Part shown: positions 49,165 through 60,329 of the stretch, piece by piece | Numbering within the stretch: the first letter of the stretch is position 1 | Layout of the letters: the number at the start of each line of letters is the position of its first letter | Assembly: GCF_037975245.1 (NCBI RefSeq) | Contig: NC_092577.1 | Coordinates: forward strand, 6,479,001-6,543,000 | DNA length: 64,000 nt | Reading direction: 5' to 3' | Origin: Apostichopus japonicus | Taxonomy: Eukaryota; Echinodermata; Holothuroidea; Aspidochirotida; Stichopodidae | Notes under the pieces: model-generated | Told to the model about the DNA's origin: nothing | Database searches by the model: none | The model's input: the letters and a program-made list of their open reading frames with translations, nothing else | Translations under genes and position numbers: made by a program

Positions 49165-49505
49165 ATGGGGAGAGGAGAGGGGGGGGGGGGGGTTGGTGGA
49201 ATAACCTTACGATAGAAGAAAATAATCGAAGGGGTGGTACATTGGTCTTATTAATTTTTAAAAAGAACGTCCACGGTTTACTTTAATGTATAAAATAGAC
49301 AAGGAATGGATTATTCGCAGGTATCAACATACGTGTTTTAGTATGTTTTCTTGAGTGGCATGGATGGAGTCGGATATGACGAGGGGAGGTGGTATATAGG
49401 GCAAGGAGAAAAGGCTGCTGAAAGGGTGACATATTGGTCCTATTTATTTTAAAAGAACCCCCACCATTTTCTACAATGTATAAAATAGACAAGGTATATG
49501 ATGAA
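49165..49505. repeat. Direct duplication, about 215 bp apart
   Basis: 49165-49315 and 49378-49500 share GGGGTGGTACATTGGTCTTA / AGGGTGACATATTGGTCCTA, AAAAGAACG / AAAAGAACC, and AATGTATAAAATAGACAAGG in both. The first copy includes a 14-nt G run (49179-49192). Confidence 0.7.
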
Positions 49506-49729
49506 ATGTGAACACATGCAGTTGCAAAAATAACAGTTCCAGTGGCGTAATCTGTTAAGTCGGAACTCTTATAAAGCACACAAACTACGGAAAATTGTGT
49601 GCAATTCTTCATTTTCAAGTTAGTGTATTACGTGAAATGTCTCTGACAATAGTTTCTCAGTATCCTTTAAACGCTTTGGGAAGCTTTTCCACTATACAAT
49701 CCCCTTAAACGGAATGTGAAATTTTCTTA

Positions 49730-50005
49730 CGCTCACAGGCACATTCATAATATCCAACCCAACAACTGTGCCATTGTTCAAGTGTTTCTAAGTTGTACTA
49801 TAGTATGTTTTTCCTTCTTTATATTTCCTTCCAGTATACATGTAAAAAACGCTTACGCTCACAGGCACATTCATTATATCCAACCCAACCTCGTGTGAAT
49901 CATCAGATTTAAAGAAGGAATCAACTGTGCCATTGTTCAAGTGTTTCCAAGTTGTACTGTAGTATGCAGTTCCTTCTTTTTATTTCCTTCCAGTATACAT
50001 ATAAA
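49730..50005. repeat. Tandem duplication, unit about 125-150 bp
   Basis: CTTACGCTCACAGGCACATT occurs at 49728 and 49852. AACTGTGCCATTGTTCAAGT and CCTTCCAGTATACAT each occur twice in the same order. The second unit has a 30-bp insert. Confidence 0.8.
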
Positions 50006-51954
50006 ATTTATAGAGAGGAGTCATATAATACCTCAACAAGAAGATAAACTCGTATACAAGGTTTTTTTAAAGATGATAAGAAACCAAACAGTCCAAGAAT
50101 AACTAATATAAAAGGGGAGAAAATGTCAAGATGATAAGATATAACAAACAGACTACAACAAACATTCTAAGTGCTTTAATGGAATGTATAAAGCAGCACG
50201 GTAAATAAATGAGTTGCTGTAAACTTGCGTTTGGTATTTTGTAGGGATTTCTGCTCGATTTGTGCGGGAGACTTTTAGTACAGTATACAAAGGGTTATTC
50301 TGATCACTGTTAATCTTCTTAGCCATTCTTGTAAACTCAGGTCTGCAGCAGCATTTAATTTTTCTAAAAGTATATTGTATTCTAAATTAACATAGCTGAT
50401 GTGTATTTAAGAAACTTCATTCTTCCTTTTTTGCATTTTTTTTTGCAATATAAAATGGTACCAGACAGGCACTGTATAGATCACATGTGCCAGGTTGCAT
50501 AATAGTATTTAAAACATTTTCTTTAGCATTTTGGTTAAAATAAGACACAACGTAAGCCACACTAGATACTATATCATATACTTTTTTAATACCTTGATGC
50601 TTTGCAAGAAAAGGTTAAGTACTCAGTTTTGGAGGTTCTAGCCACATCAGATCCCTCAATATTAATAATAATACGTTGCGACCTTGATAGAATGAGACCT
50701 TCATGTTTTTTTTCAATAACGAATTTCCTTTATTTTATTTTGGGGGGGGGGGGGGGTACGCAATGAAGTCTTGCGGTCACATGTTGGAACTATGACATTT
50801 ACAGAACACTGAAAATTTCATTGGTCAGTTTTAACATAGCTCTTATGAATTGTGCATGATACAGCAGTATCATCGATTCATCGGCATATTTTGTTATAGA
50901 AATGTATGAGTTTGACCTAGTTTCATCAGTATATATAGTAAATAATATAGCATAAAACGGAGCCCCCCCCCCCCACTCTAAGTCACACCAACCTTTATTT
51001 CCAATATTCCGATAACCCTTTATCCAACTTTGCTTGTCTGGGCCATTCTTGAAGAAATTGTTTCAGCCAATGAATAAGCCATGTTTCTTTGATAAATCGT
51101 AAAAGGATCCTTCATTAATTGATTTGGCAAGACAGGATTAAACGCACTTGAAAAGTTAAGAAAAACTCGTTGTTATAATTTTTTCCTTACAATCTTATTG
51201 AGACACAATATCATGGATTAATCAAACGTTTAATATGGATATGGATTCTTCGAGTGGCTTGCAACTACCGTTCAGGAACAGCAAGTGCCTTGTGCTTTCT
51301 TATGTCAAGCAAGCTTTATGGGTAAATAATCCCAATATATGGAAACCAGGGCTGAGGGTGTATTAGTTTGATGATCTACATTTGGTTTGTTCATGTTCTG
51401 ACTTTTATTTTAGTTTTTTTCCAAAAGGCTCGGTATAACTTCCCCTATGATCCTGATCTTCTTAGCCTGTGGAAGAAAAAATCAAAGGTTCTGTCAATTC
51501 TGAAGGTTGCTATACATATTTATAGTAAATCGGTCGAACCCCCCCCCCCCCCCTCGTCGTCCTTTGTAGCAAAGTATCTACTTAAGTATAAACTATGCTA
51601 GTACCTTCCAAAGTTTCATGTCAAAGTATGTTACCTTCAACTATGTAACTATGTATTACTTAGCCAGAAAAAGGTAGTTTTAGGTTAGGCTAGAGTACCC
51701 ATTGTCATCAATGTCCGTCAGTGACTTACACCACCTGTTTCCTCATTTACACACAGCTCTAATTAAATGTACCGACAGTCACACTGTTACACCGATTCAG
51801 TAGAGATAAATAGCGTTACTCCAGTCTACTGTCTATAGTTACTCGCGCAACAGATACAAGCATAGAATGTACCCACGCCTCATTCTGTTTTCACGAGTTA
51901 TGCTATCGTGTATGAAAAGCTGTATTAATCAATTAATTGACGAGGTGGAAATAG
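50006..51954. other. Non-coding, no gene recognised
   Basis: AT-rich with a 15-nt G run (50742-50756), a C run near 50965 and a 15-nt C run (51539-51553). A 77-codon frame at 51368-51601 reads straight through the C run and has no domain. Confidence 0.4.
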
Positions 51955-52684
51955 TAAAGATCAATCAATCAATCAGAAAATATTTATATAGCGCCAAAAT
52001 CAACAAAAGTTGTTCAAAGGCGCTCAAGACAGTTACATGAAATTAATTACAATACACTTCTTGAAAAAGATAACATTTGAGCAGTTTCTTGAAAATATGA
52101 ATAGTCTGAGCATCCTTGATGTGATTTGGAAGAGTGTTCCACTCTTTTGGTCCATAGCAGGAGAATGAGCGATCTGCAAATGACACAGCACGGGTTCTGG
52201 GCACGATAACGTGAGGAGAAGATATATATGATCTAAGCTGTCTGCGTGGTGCTTGCAGCTGTAGTAAGTCAGATATGTAGGATGGCGACTGTTTATGGTG
52301 AGCTTTGTACACAAGAAGGAGAACTTTGAATTTAATGCGCTGTTGTATAGGGAGCCAGTGAAGAGCAATGAGTTCCGATGTGATAGAGTCATACTTCTTA
52401 CGCTTGACAATGATGCGAGCAGAGGTGCGTTGGACATTCTGAAGTTTAGTGATTAGGGATTTGTTTACACCAATCAAGAGGCTGTTACAGTAGTCGAACC
52501 TGGAGGTAACTAATGTGTGCACAGCTAGCTTGGCTGCCTCAGTAGTGAGCATTTGCGTGCACGACTAATGTTATTGAGATGATAGTTAGCAGATCTGATA
52601 ATAGTTGTGACCTGTGCACTCATTGTCATACCGGAGTCGAACATAACCCCTAAATTTCTGACAGGGTTTGTCTGGACGGGAACA
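51955..52684 (-). pseudogene. 5'-truncated L2/CR1-type LINE, reverse-transcriptase C terminus
   Basis: On the minus strand: TNPVRNLGVMFDSGMTMSAQ and IIRSANYHLNNISRARK (52555-52684), then after a one-base frame change LTTEAAKLAVHTLVTSRFDY, CNSLLIGVNKSLITKLQNVQ, HWLPIQQRIKFKVLLLVYKA, SYISDLLQL and WNTLPNHIKDA. This is the thumb and C-terminal region of L2/CR1 RT. The 3' end carries TTGGCGCTATATAAATATTT and an ATTG-type tetranucleotide tail at 51961-51975. Catalytic RT motifs and endonuclease are missing. Confidence 0.85.
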
Positions 52685-52700
52685 TCCAGACAAACCCTGT
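52661..52700. repeat. Hairpin: 16-bp perfect inverted repeat, 8-nt loop
   Basis: ACAGGGTTTGTCTGGA (52661-52676), CGGGAACA, TCCAGACAAACCCTGT (52685-52700). One arm is part of the LINE coding sequence (TNPV codons). The other is an inverted copy lying at the LINE's 5' truncation point. Confidence 0.9.
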
Positions 52701-52730
52701 TATCTTCCCATAATCCTGGGTGTTTTCAAA

Positions 52731-53776
52731 TAGTCAGGTGGCTTAGCAACTTTAACGTTACCGGCCGGACAAAAGTACCAAATTTGGCATGGAGTTTCTT
52801 TCCGACCTATCTATCGATTTTATCCGTGGAACCCACTTTATCGGTTCCGATTTTTCAAGATGGCGGCCAAAATCCAAGATGGCCGCCAGAAAAAAAGGAA
52901 ATGTCATATATCTGGATGTAAAAATCGGAGATGAACAAATGAGGGGTCAATTCAGGTGTTTCCGGGGTCACTGAACAGATGATGATCATGGCATGTTGCT
53001 TGAGTAACCCACTTCCAAGATGGCGTCCAAAATCCAAGATGGCCGCCAGAAAATAAGGAAATGTCATATATCTGGCTGTAAAAATCGGAGATGAACGAAA
53101 GAGGGGTCAATTAAGGTGTTTCCGAGTTCACTGAAACAGATGATGGTCATGGTATGTTGCTTGGGCCACCCACTTCCAAGATGGCGGCCAAAATCCAAGA
53201 TGGCCCCCTGAAAAAAAAGGAAATTTCATATATATTCATTCCCCAGACCCACTGTGCCCTTTTCTGATCGGGACCATCAAACCTTCCGTCCCCAAACGTG
53301 TAAATGACACCGGGCTAGCACCCTGACTATATGTTATGACTGGTATTCTAATTGTGTCACTTTGGTTCAGGAAGCCACATAGGACTTATTGGGGAACTTT
53401 AAGGTGTGATCGACCGTGGATAGACACTGTCGCAAAGCCCGTTATTATATGGGAGTTACGAGTGTCATGTAAGACTGATTACATTGAGTCAACTATATAA
53501 TAGGGTAACCTGAGGGAAAACCGACCAGATGTGAATACCGACTCATTGAGAGATTTTGTACGATTGTGCACCCTTCATAAACACAACGTCAATTGTGCGA
53601 ACCAAATTCGCTAAGCAGGTCACTAGGCATCTGAGGTATTTAAGTCGTTCTTTTCGAACCTGTACCCCAGGGCTACTGTTAGATAGATAGGTCGAAAAGA
53701 AACTCAATGCCAAATTTGGTACTTTTGTCCGGCCGGTAACGTTAAGCCTGAAAATTGTTGCTAAGCCACCTGACTA
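52731..53776. mobile_element. 1.05-kb non-autonomous DNA transposon
   Basis: Starts TAGTCAGGTGGCTTAGCAAC and ends with its inverse. The inverted arms (about 70 bp at left, about 90 bp at right) share AACGTTACCGGCCGGACAAA, AGTACCAAATTTGGCAT and GAGTTTCTTT(C/T)CGACCTATC; the right arm has a 14-bp insert. The middle carries the 160-bp tandem repeat listed next. No coding capacity. Confidence 0.8.
52856..53225. repeat. 160-bp tandem repeat with AAGATGGCGGCC cores, 2.3 copies
   Basis: Units begin at about 52856, 53016 and 53177 with CAAGATGGCGGCCAAAATCC, AAGATGGCCGCCAG. Between these lie CATATATCTGG(A/C)TGTAAAAA, TCGGAGATGAAC and CACTGAA(A)CAGATGATG. The third unit is cut after about 50 bp. Confidence 0.85.
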
Positions 53777-54106
53777 AAATGGCAGTTAGTTGGTTCTCAA
53801 GTCAGTATGACATGGTTGTTATGTTCGGCTCGTTCCAAAGGGTAATATTCGTCGATATGCAAAATGCATGGACCTTAGACAAATAGTGTAACTGAGTGGT
53901 TGTGATGGTAACTAAAGTATTCGTCAGTATTTGAAAACGAGAGTGGGCCTTAGGTGGACATTCGTCAAAAATGAGTCAGAAAAAACGAAAACATAGACAG
54001 TTTAAAAACTTCTCACTCGGCTCAACCGATTCTTCACCCTCGAAATAGGTAAGAACAATATTTAACTCAATTTCGCCAAAAGTGCACATTCGCCACTACG
54101 CAAAAA

Positions 54107-54360
54107 CGGGGACGATATGATCGAACGTTTCATTATGCCATCGATAACAACATCTACAAATAGTATTTCTGGTAACGTTGTGAAAAGTGTTATGAATATC
54201 AAATGTTATGGCGATATTTAAAGAAAAAAATTATTGCAATCGAATATCGTGACATTACGCAAAATGACAACACATTCTCATGTATGTATTTGCTATGGTA
54301 AGTCCAGAAACGTAATCTTATGTAAGGTGGGTAGTTGCTGGGTGTTTTTATAATTTGTTT
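54107..54360 (+). repeat. Mirrored repeat alpha, copy 1 (+)
   Basis: Blocks TGATCGAACGTTTCATTATG, CATCTACAAATAGTA, TATGAATATCAAATGTTATG, CTCATGTATGTATTTGCTAT and TGTAAGGTGGGTAGTTGCTG occur in the same order on the opposite strand at 57960-58430, and in part on the same strand at 56393-56560. Confidence 0.75.
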
Positions 54361-54460
54361 ATAAATACTATCGCTGCAGATATCCAGTCTGAATTGACTT
54401 CGTGTTTACATATCGTACAGGGAAGTGTACGGAAGCGTAGAAGGGACATTGCATTGACGA

Positions 54461-54730
54461 GTTACCAACTTGACAAAACGACAATTATCTGCAAATTGAA
54501 GGAGTTGTCGAGATGGTAACGTGACAAAATTCAGAAAATTGACGTTTTGACGAGATAACGGTCCCGTCAATGCATCAATTTTCTGCAAATTGACGAGTTG
54601 CACACTAACTACCATCTCGACAAAATGACAAAATTCAGAAAATTGACGTTTTGACGAGATAACGAATCCCGTCAATGCATCAATTTCCTGCAAATTGACG
54701 AGTTGCACAGTTACTTCCATCTCGAAAAAC
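54461..54730. repeat. 105-bp tandem repeat with internal dyad symmetry
   Basis: GACAAAATTCAGAAAATTGA begins at 54522 and 54627 (period 105), with a partial unit before. Each unit contains CAGAAAATTGACG and, further on, CATCAATTTTCTG or a close variant: a dyad flanking TTTTGACGAGATAACG. A minus-strand frame of 110 codons here only mirrors the repeat. Confidence 0.8.
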
Positions 54731-55865
54731 GCCAACATTTAATCGTATAAAGGAATGTGCTGTGCTCACCACTCACCACTCGTTTTCACTGATGTTAATA
54801 TAGTTATTTTTGCGACGGCAAATATTTTGTTTATAGAAAACATTACATTTTTTTTTAAATAAATCAAACCTAAATGCTCAGTGGCTGTCAATGTGATCCA
54901 TTGTTATATACCCATTATGTGGTAAGACTGAATTTTATAGTTTTCAAACACAGCGTCGTAGCCAGGAATTTGAAAGGGGTGTTCCCCTCCACTTTAAGAT
55001 TTTTGGAACAATAGAAGGTCCTTAGATGCGATCTGGTGCAATGTTTTGCCAGTTTCACCATGATCATATGATATTACATCATCAGTAGATTTTGTTTCCT
55101 GTTTGAATTCTTTCACATGTTCTTTTACATATATGAGAAAGACAAAGATAGTGCTCTTTTACATTTTTTTCTAGTAGGACTTTTCTTGTTTATTGTCCAA
55201 TGTCTGGACTTTAATATATTTGACGAACATAACTGGTGGACAATATAAACTCATATTTTGTAAGACAGCCAGATGTGCAGTGGCCTAAAAACAATTATCA
55301 TTATTGCAGTGTATTAGCAGTGTAATAAATATTTATAGGAAGCGCGTATCACGTACGATGCTAGCTTAGCTTCTTAACATGTTGTTTGTGCAACAACTTA
55401 GGGCGAATCATAGAAAGGAAGAGAACGAACATTGTCGACGTCGTTGTGCATACGGTTCGCGACACTCCATCGAATGCGGTTAGGTAGGCAATATGTATTG
55501 TATTACGCAGTGGCCAACTGTAGGCTTGTAATAGGCTATATGCTAAATTAAGCTACTTGCATCTGCAAATATAAGTAAGTAGCTGAATCAGTAGGCCTGA
55601 ATGTTACGATTATAACCGAGTTAACGGAGCTGACGAGTATTCAAGATCAATAAAGCACTGACAAAATACCATGCTAAAAGAACCACATTAATATATTTTC
55701 GACACTGAAGGGGGGGGGGCAGTCGCTCCCCTACTCCCAACGGCACAGGAGGTAACAGCATATCAGCACAACTGTCTTAGAAACTAAACTAGGACAATAG
55801 CATTATAAATTAATAAAATTATTACAATCGTAAAAGAACTACATTTAGAATGATCAAGTCATTGT

Positions 55866-56130
55866 GTTAGTTGATATGTATAATATTGAAAAAGAAACCG
55901 TTATTTGTCACGCGATTGATGTTGCAATGGAATACAATGCAGGTTTTGCTATAACTATAGACAAAGGCAAAGGCAGTTTATTTTTAAACTAAAAGTACTT
56001 CAAGTGGCGTTGCAAATAAATAATAACAAGGTACGAGATTATCAGCAACAGAGATCACCTCTATACACACATACAGACATGTCTCCCCTCCTTTGTCAAC
56101 AGATCAAATGTGATACCAATGAAGTTAGAT
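55866..56130 (-). repeat. Mirrored repeat gamma, copy 1 (-)
   Basis: The reverse complement contains AAATAAACTGCCTTTGCC, GTCTATAGTTATAGCAAAAC, TGCATTGTATTCCATT and CAATCGCGTGACAAA. It matches 57120-57240 and 59930-60190 on the plus strand. The part with TCATTGGTATCACATTTGAT and GTTGACAAAGGAG (56080-56130) matches 59935-59985. Confidence 0.75.
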
Positions 56131-57119
56131 ATTATAGTCAGATATTTTGTCTTTTGTAATAATTAGGAGAAATAATGATCATAATGAATACGTTTTGCTG
56201 ACGATGGTGATCATATTACACATGTAAAATACGATTTTTACTTGCAGTGGTGAGAGACTAGACATATATTTTACATGCTCTTCCTTTCCTTCCTGTTTTT
56301 TAAACACATAATGTAAAGTCATGCACCGTCTGTTGTGGACTCTGCGAAAAGTGATAGAAAAGTCGATACTCCGGACAAAACTTTTTTGAATCATGCGTTG
56401 TTAACATTTATGAAGTAACATTTCTAATGAATGTCTTGACATCATGTCAAGTAACAATGTTACTTCCCATGTTTATTTGTTATGGCAAGTCTTCCAATTG
56501 AAGTGGCAAAATAAAGACAAAAGAAATGTGATCCAACGTAAGGTGGGTTGTCGTTTTTTTTTTACTAGCGGAAATTCAAGCGAGTAATTCTGGCCTTCTG
56601 AGTAAACGTTGGATATGTTCCGTTTAGTTATAACATGTTGTCTCTTTATTATATAACACACAGTCACAGACAAACGTGATTGGGATAGGTAGTTTGGTTG
56701 TTTGATGTCTTGCTCAGATTCTTTCTTGGATGACGTTTCTTTAAAGAAAAATGCCCCTGTAATGATTTCGTTATCACCATCTCTCTACTATTATTCTGGA
56801 AAGTCGTTTTGATTAAGTTATGCATCAGATATCCAGGCTGTATCTTCATCTCTCGCTCACTCCCCCTTGTTGAAGATACCGTCCACTGCACTCTTTATTT
56901 TTGACTATGGAAATTGCCAGTTAATTTGCACATGGACTCACTCACAAGCTGTGCCGACGTCCGCTGCAGCGCAGGTCACTTCTTTGCTATACCCGATGAG
57001 ATTGAAAGTACACTTATACATAAGTTTAACAGTTTAAGAGAATAACCCTGTGCATTTTAAATTATCGTCGTAATTAAAAGCGTTTATTAACAAACTAACA
57101 ATATATAAGTATATATTTG
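56131..57119. other. Non-coding between mirrored repeats
   Basis: Apart from the partial alpha copy (56393-56560) no gene or repeat is recognised. Three minus-strand frames of 66-75 codons (56179-56891) show no domain. Confidence 0.4.
56393..56560 (+). repeat. Mirrored repeat alpha, copy 2 (+, partial)
   Basis: Shares CATGCGTTGTTA, TTGTTATGGCAAGTCTTC and GTGATCCAACGTAAGGTGGG with the alpha copy at 57960-58430 (reverse strand), with a deletion of the centre. Confidence 0.6.
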
Positions 57120-57240
57120 CTTACTTACAGTTTAAAAGTAAACTGCCTTTGCCATTGAATTTAGTTGTTGTCTATAGCAAAACATGCATTGTATTCCGTT
57201 TTAACTTCAATCGCGTGACAGAGTACGTTCTTTTTTCTAA
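57120..57240 (+). repeat. Mirrored repeat gamma, copy 2 (+)
   Basis: AAAGTAAACTGCCTTTGCC, GTTGTCTATAGCAAAACATG, CATTGTATTCCGTT and CAATCGCGTGACAGAGTA: the same order as gamma copies 1 and 3. Confidence 0.7.
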
Positions 57241-57271
57241 TAGTATACATAATAGCAATTCACAAAATTCA

Positions 57272-57790
57272 GTATGTTTATGTTTCACAAAGTTCTGTAA
57301 AATTCAGTATGTTGGCGATACCAAAACCACCCTCAAGAAGCAATTCTATGGTCACAGATCCACAGTCATCATCATGAAGAAGGATACCCCAGTTGGAGAA
57401 CACTTTAACGTTCCCAACCACACTATAAACGACATGTCCCTACAGGTGATTGAATCCCTAGGTAGCCGTCCTGACCTAGTACGAATCAGCAGAGAGAGGC
57501 TGTGGATGCAACGCTTTCGCACTATTCAACCTCATGGGCTCAACATTCAGGAAGGACATGACTTACCTTTCTCCTGCCCCTCATCCCTACTTCTCCCCTT
57601 GCCCCCACCCCATCACTCCTCTTCTCAAGTGTATTATCTACTCACTTCCCTTAATTTATGCTCTCTTTCTCCCTCTACTGTTTATCTCCCACCTCTTCTT
57701 TTCCCCTGTTGATTTCTTTCTTTCTTCTCTCCATCCATTGTCTTAACTGTGCGAGGAATGTCTCTGAGCTAATTCTCAACAATCACAGTA
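57272..57790 (+). pseudogene. Penelope-like element: GIY-YIG endonuclease fragment and 3' end
   Basis: The frame encodes CKIQYVGDTKTTLKKQFYGH, then MKKDTPVGEHFNVPNHTIND, SLQVIESLGSRPDLVRISRE, RLWMQRFRTI and PHGLNIQEGHD. This is the C-terminal GIY-YIG endonuclease of Penelope-like retroelements (the YVG core and RExxW helix are visible). It is followed by a pyrimidine-rich segment shared with 14240-14600. The reverse-transcriptase part is missing, so the copy is 5' truncated; it abuts gamma copy 2. Confidence 0.8.
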
Positions 57791-57959
57791 AGTGATACTG
57801 CCACTGCATCTATCAAATGATTCATCTTATTCTTAGGGAACTTGGAAAAGATACCCTTCTAGTCTATATCACCGAATATATGAATACACTTCACTGTCCG
57901 GCGGCATAATAAGCACGAAGTCGATTCAGAGTGGGTGTCTGTAGCGCTATTATCTATAA

Positions 57960-58430
57960 TTAGAAGAAGAAAACCCAGCAACAACCCATTTTACGTAAGA
58001 TCACGTTTATTGATTCTTTAATTTGACATTTAAATTTGAAGTCTTTACCATAGCAAATACATACATGAGAATAACTTTGTCACTTTTGGTGTTGTGAAAA
58101 TATTCGTTACAAACATTCAAAGCTCTAACAACGCATGATTCAAAAGCATTAGCGTATTATCGCTGTTAACACGCCCTAACAACTTTGCAATACCGATATT
58201 ATAAAACATTTCTACATTACTTTGTCAATAGGATTGCAATAAATGTTTTCTGATAATATTGCCATAACATTTGATATTCATAACTCTTTTCAAATAGGAT
58301 TGCAATCAATGTTTTCTGATAATATTGCCATAACATTTGATATTCATAACTCTTTTCAAAACGTTAGCAGAACTTACTATTTGTAGAAGTAGTAATCGAT
58401 GGCACAATGAAATGTTCGATCAAATAAACA
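57960..58430 (-). repeat. Mirrored repeat alpha, copy 3 (-), with internal 66-bp duplication
   Basis: The reverse complement reads through all alpha blocks of 54107-54360. Inside it, 58228-58294 and 58295-58361 are a nearly exact tandem duplication (ATAGGATTGCAAT(A/C)AATG ... ATTCATAACTCTTTTCAAA). Confidence 0.8.
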
Positions 58431-58548
58431 AATGAACATTTGCAAATAGGCCAGTAAAAATGTTAGGTTTTTGAGTAAATAATCCTATTATGTGAAAGCT
58501 CAGAATAACCAGTACTACCATAACCATCCAGCCCGGCTCCACCGCCCC

Positions 58549-58620
58549 AGCCTTAGCCCAGCCTTAGCCCAGCCTTAGACCCATCCCCATCCCCATCCCT
58601 ATCCCCATCCACATCCCCAC
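58549..58620. repeat. Short simple repeats
   Basis: Three CCAGCCTTAG(C/A)C units followed by about eight CCCATC / CCACATC units. Confidence 0.85.
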
Positions 58621-59061
58621 TCTCACCGCACCCCTCAGTGTATTTTTATAGGTCAACAATATGGCACTCGAAATTCCGAAAGTCAGATTATGGTCATAGG
58701 CCTATTTCAATAGTTATTGTACTACCACAGTACGACAATTTAGTTATCTTGTTTAAATATAATAATCATTGTGGCTGGAAACAAAATGGACGATCAAAGC
58801 TGCTAGAAGAATACACTTGACGACCTCTAAAATGCTAACGTGCTAAAAGGTATAGTTAATACCCTTGACATTTAACGCCCCATAAACATATATGATGTGT
58901 GTTCTTTGCACAGACTAGCATATTTCTTAATAAATAAATGGTCGACTCCGTAAATAGTTGCCAGGAGGGCAAGTTAACGCCTCGCCTTGATTGCGCGTCA
59001 CAAGTATATACTTCAAGCATTGGTGTAGTTAACTGTTTCACTCATCTATGTGCAAAATAAT

Positions 59062-59338
59062 ATTCCGTTAATGTCTAAATACTCGGGCTAATTACAAACT
59101 TTTTTCATAAAAAAAACTGTTATGAGAGACAACAATAACTCGTTTAAGCTAAAGCAAAATTTGAACTGAAGTTTCCCTTTAAATGAAATTTATTTATAAA
59201 AACCAATAATTTTCCCTATTTTACACATAATTATTGATTAAATTTACAAGAAAAGAACCAATAACTGTCCATGTTTTTTTTTTTTTTTTTTTGGTATTGG
59301 CCATTAAATGTAGTTAAGGCTTACACTCTCCAGTACTT
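59062..59338 (-). repeat. Long inverted repeat, right arm
   Basis: The reverse complement matches 48511-48730 in blocks (TACTGGAGAGTGTAA first, TAGCCCGAGTATTTAGACAT last). It is about 60 bp longer because of a T20-type run (59274-59292) and small insertions. Confidence 0.75.
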
Positions 59339-59929
59339 TCTTGTGTGCGCGATTGGTGGTTGTCATGTTTTATGTACTTCAGTAGACAACATAACAACAA
59401 TAACTGATTCTAACATATAGCCGATTGTTCAATGAATCGGTGACCTCTTGTCAACTAAAGAAGTAGCATAACTTGTTGAACTCATTCAATTCCGAATCCA
59501 AAAATCCAAGAACACCTTTATAAAGTAGTCAATTGAGATTACGAGGAGAAAAACGTTCTGTTTCATATTTTGATTATGTAATTAGTGCTTATATAAACTA
59601 AAGTCAGGCGTAAGATTCTTTTGTCGAATTCAACATAATTAGTCAAAGTTGTCTGAAGTTGGGACATTTCTGTCACAATTCGTAGATTATACAACAAACA
59701 GTACATAACTACTTTACAGTATGCATATAATAAACAGGATGGGACACAGCATGTAAAATATAGTTTTAGCCTATCATCATTGCAAGTGATATTGGTACTT
59801 AACGTATATAATATTATCAGAATGAATCAGCAGCAAAACGTTTTCATCAAGATCACCATTGTCCTCATCAAATAATCGTGCCTAGGCATTACGAGAGGCA
59901 TTCATCAGACAAAAAATCAAACTAACATC

Positions 59930-60190
59930 TGACCTCATTGGTATCACATTTCATCTGTTGACAAAGGAGGAGGAGATATGTTTTTATGCATTTATAGGTG
60001 AGCTTTGTTGATAATGATCTCGTGCCTTGCTATTATTTATATGTAAACGCCATTTGAAGTACTTTCAGTTTAGAAATAAACTACCTTTGAACCTAGCTAT
60101 TGTCTAGTTATATCACAAAATTCAATTTCTTCCATTGCAATTTCAATCGCGTGACAAAACAAAGATTTGTTTGTAATATTATACACTGAT
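59930..60190 (+). repeat. Mirrored repeat gamma, copy 3 (+)
   Basis: CTCATTGGTATCACATTTCA, TGTTGACAAAGGAGGAGG, TTAGAAATAAACTACCTTTG and CAATTTCAATCGCGTGACAA match copy 1 in inverse orientation over about 260 bp. Confidence 0.75.
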
Positions 60191-60329
60191 AGTTCCTAAG
60201 TGTACTTCTTTTTCGACGATGTTTATTTAATTTATAATGTGATTATTTTAGTTTAGGTTTTGGGACAGTTTTGATAATATGCTTTACCTTCATTGTCGTT
60301 AAATATGTAAATTTGGAATAGTATGTTGT

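Noticed and set aside
52607-53067. Short frames on both strands across the MITE
   Set aside because: They run across element boundaries and tandem units and share no homology with known proteins.
54406-54738. 110-residue minus-strand frame
   Set aside because: Translation of the 105-bp tandem repeat; the peptide only mirrors the DNA period.
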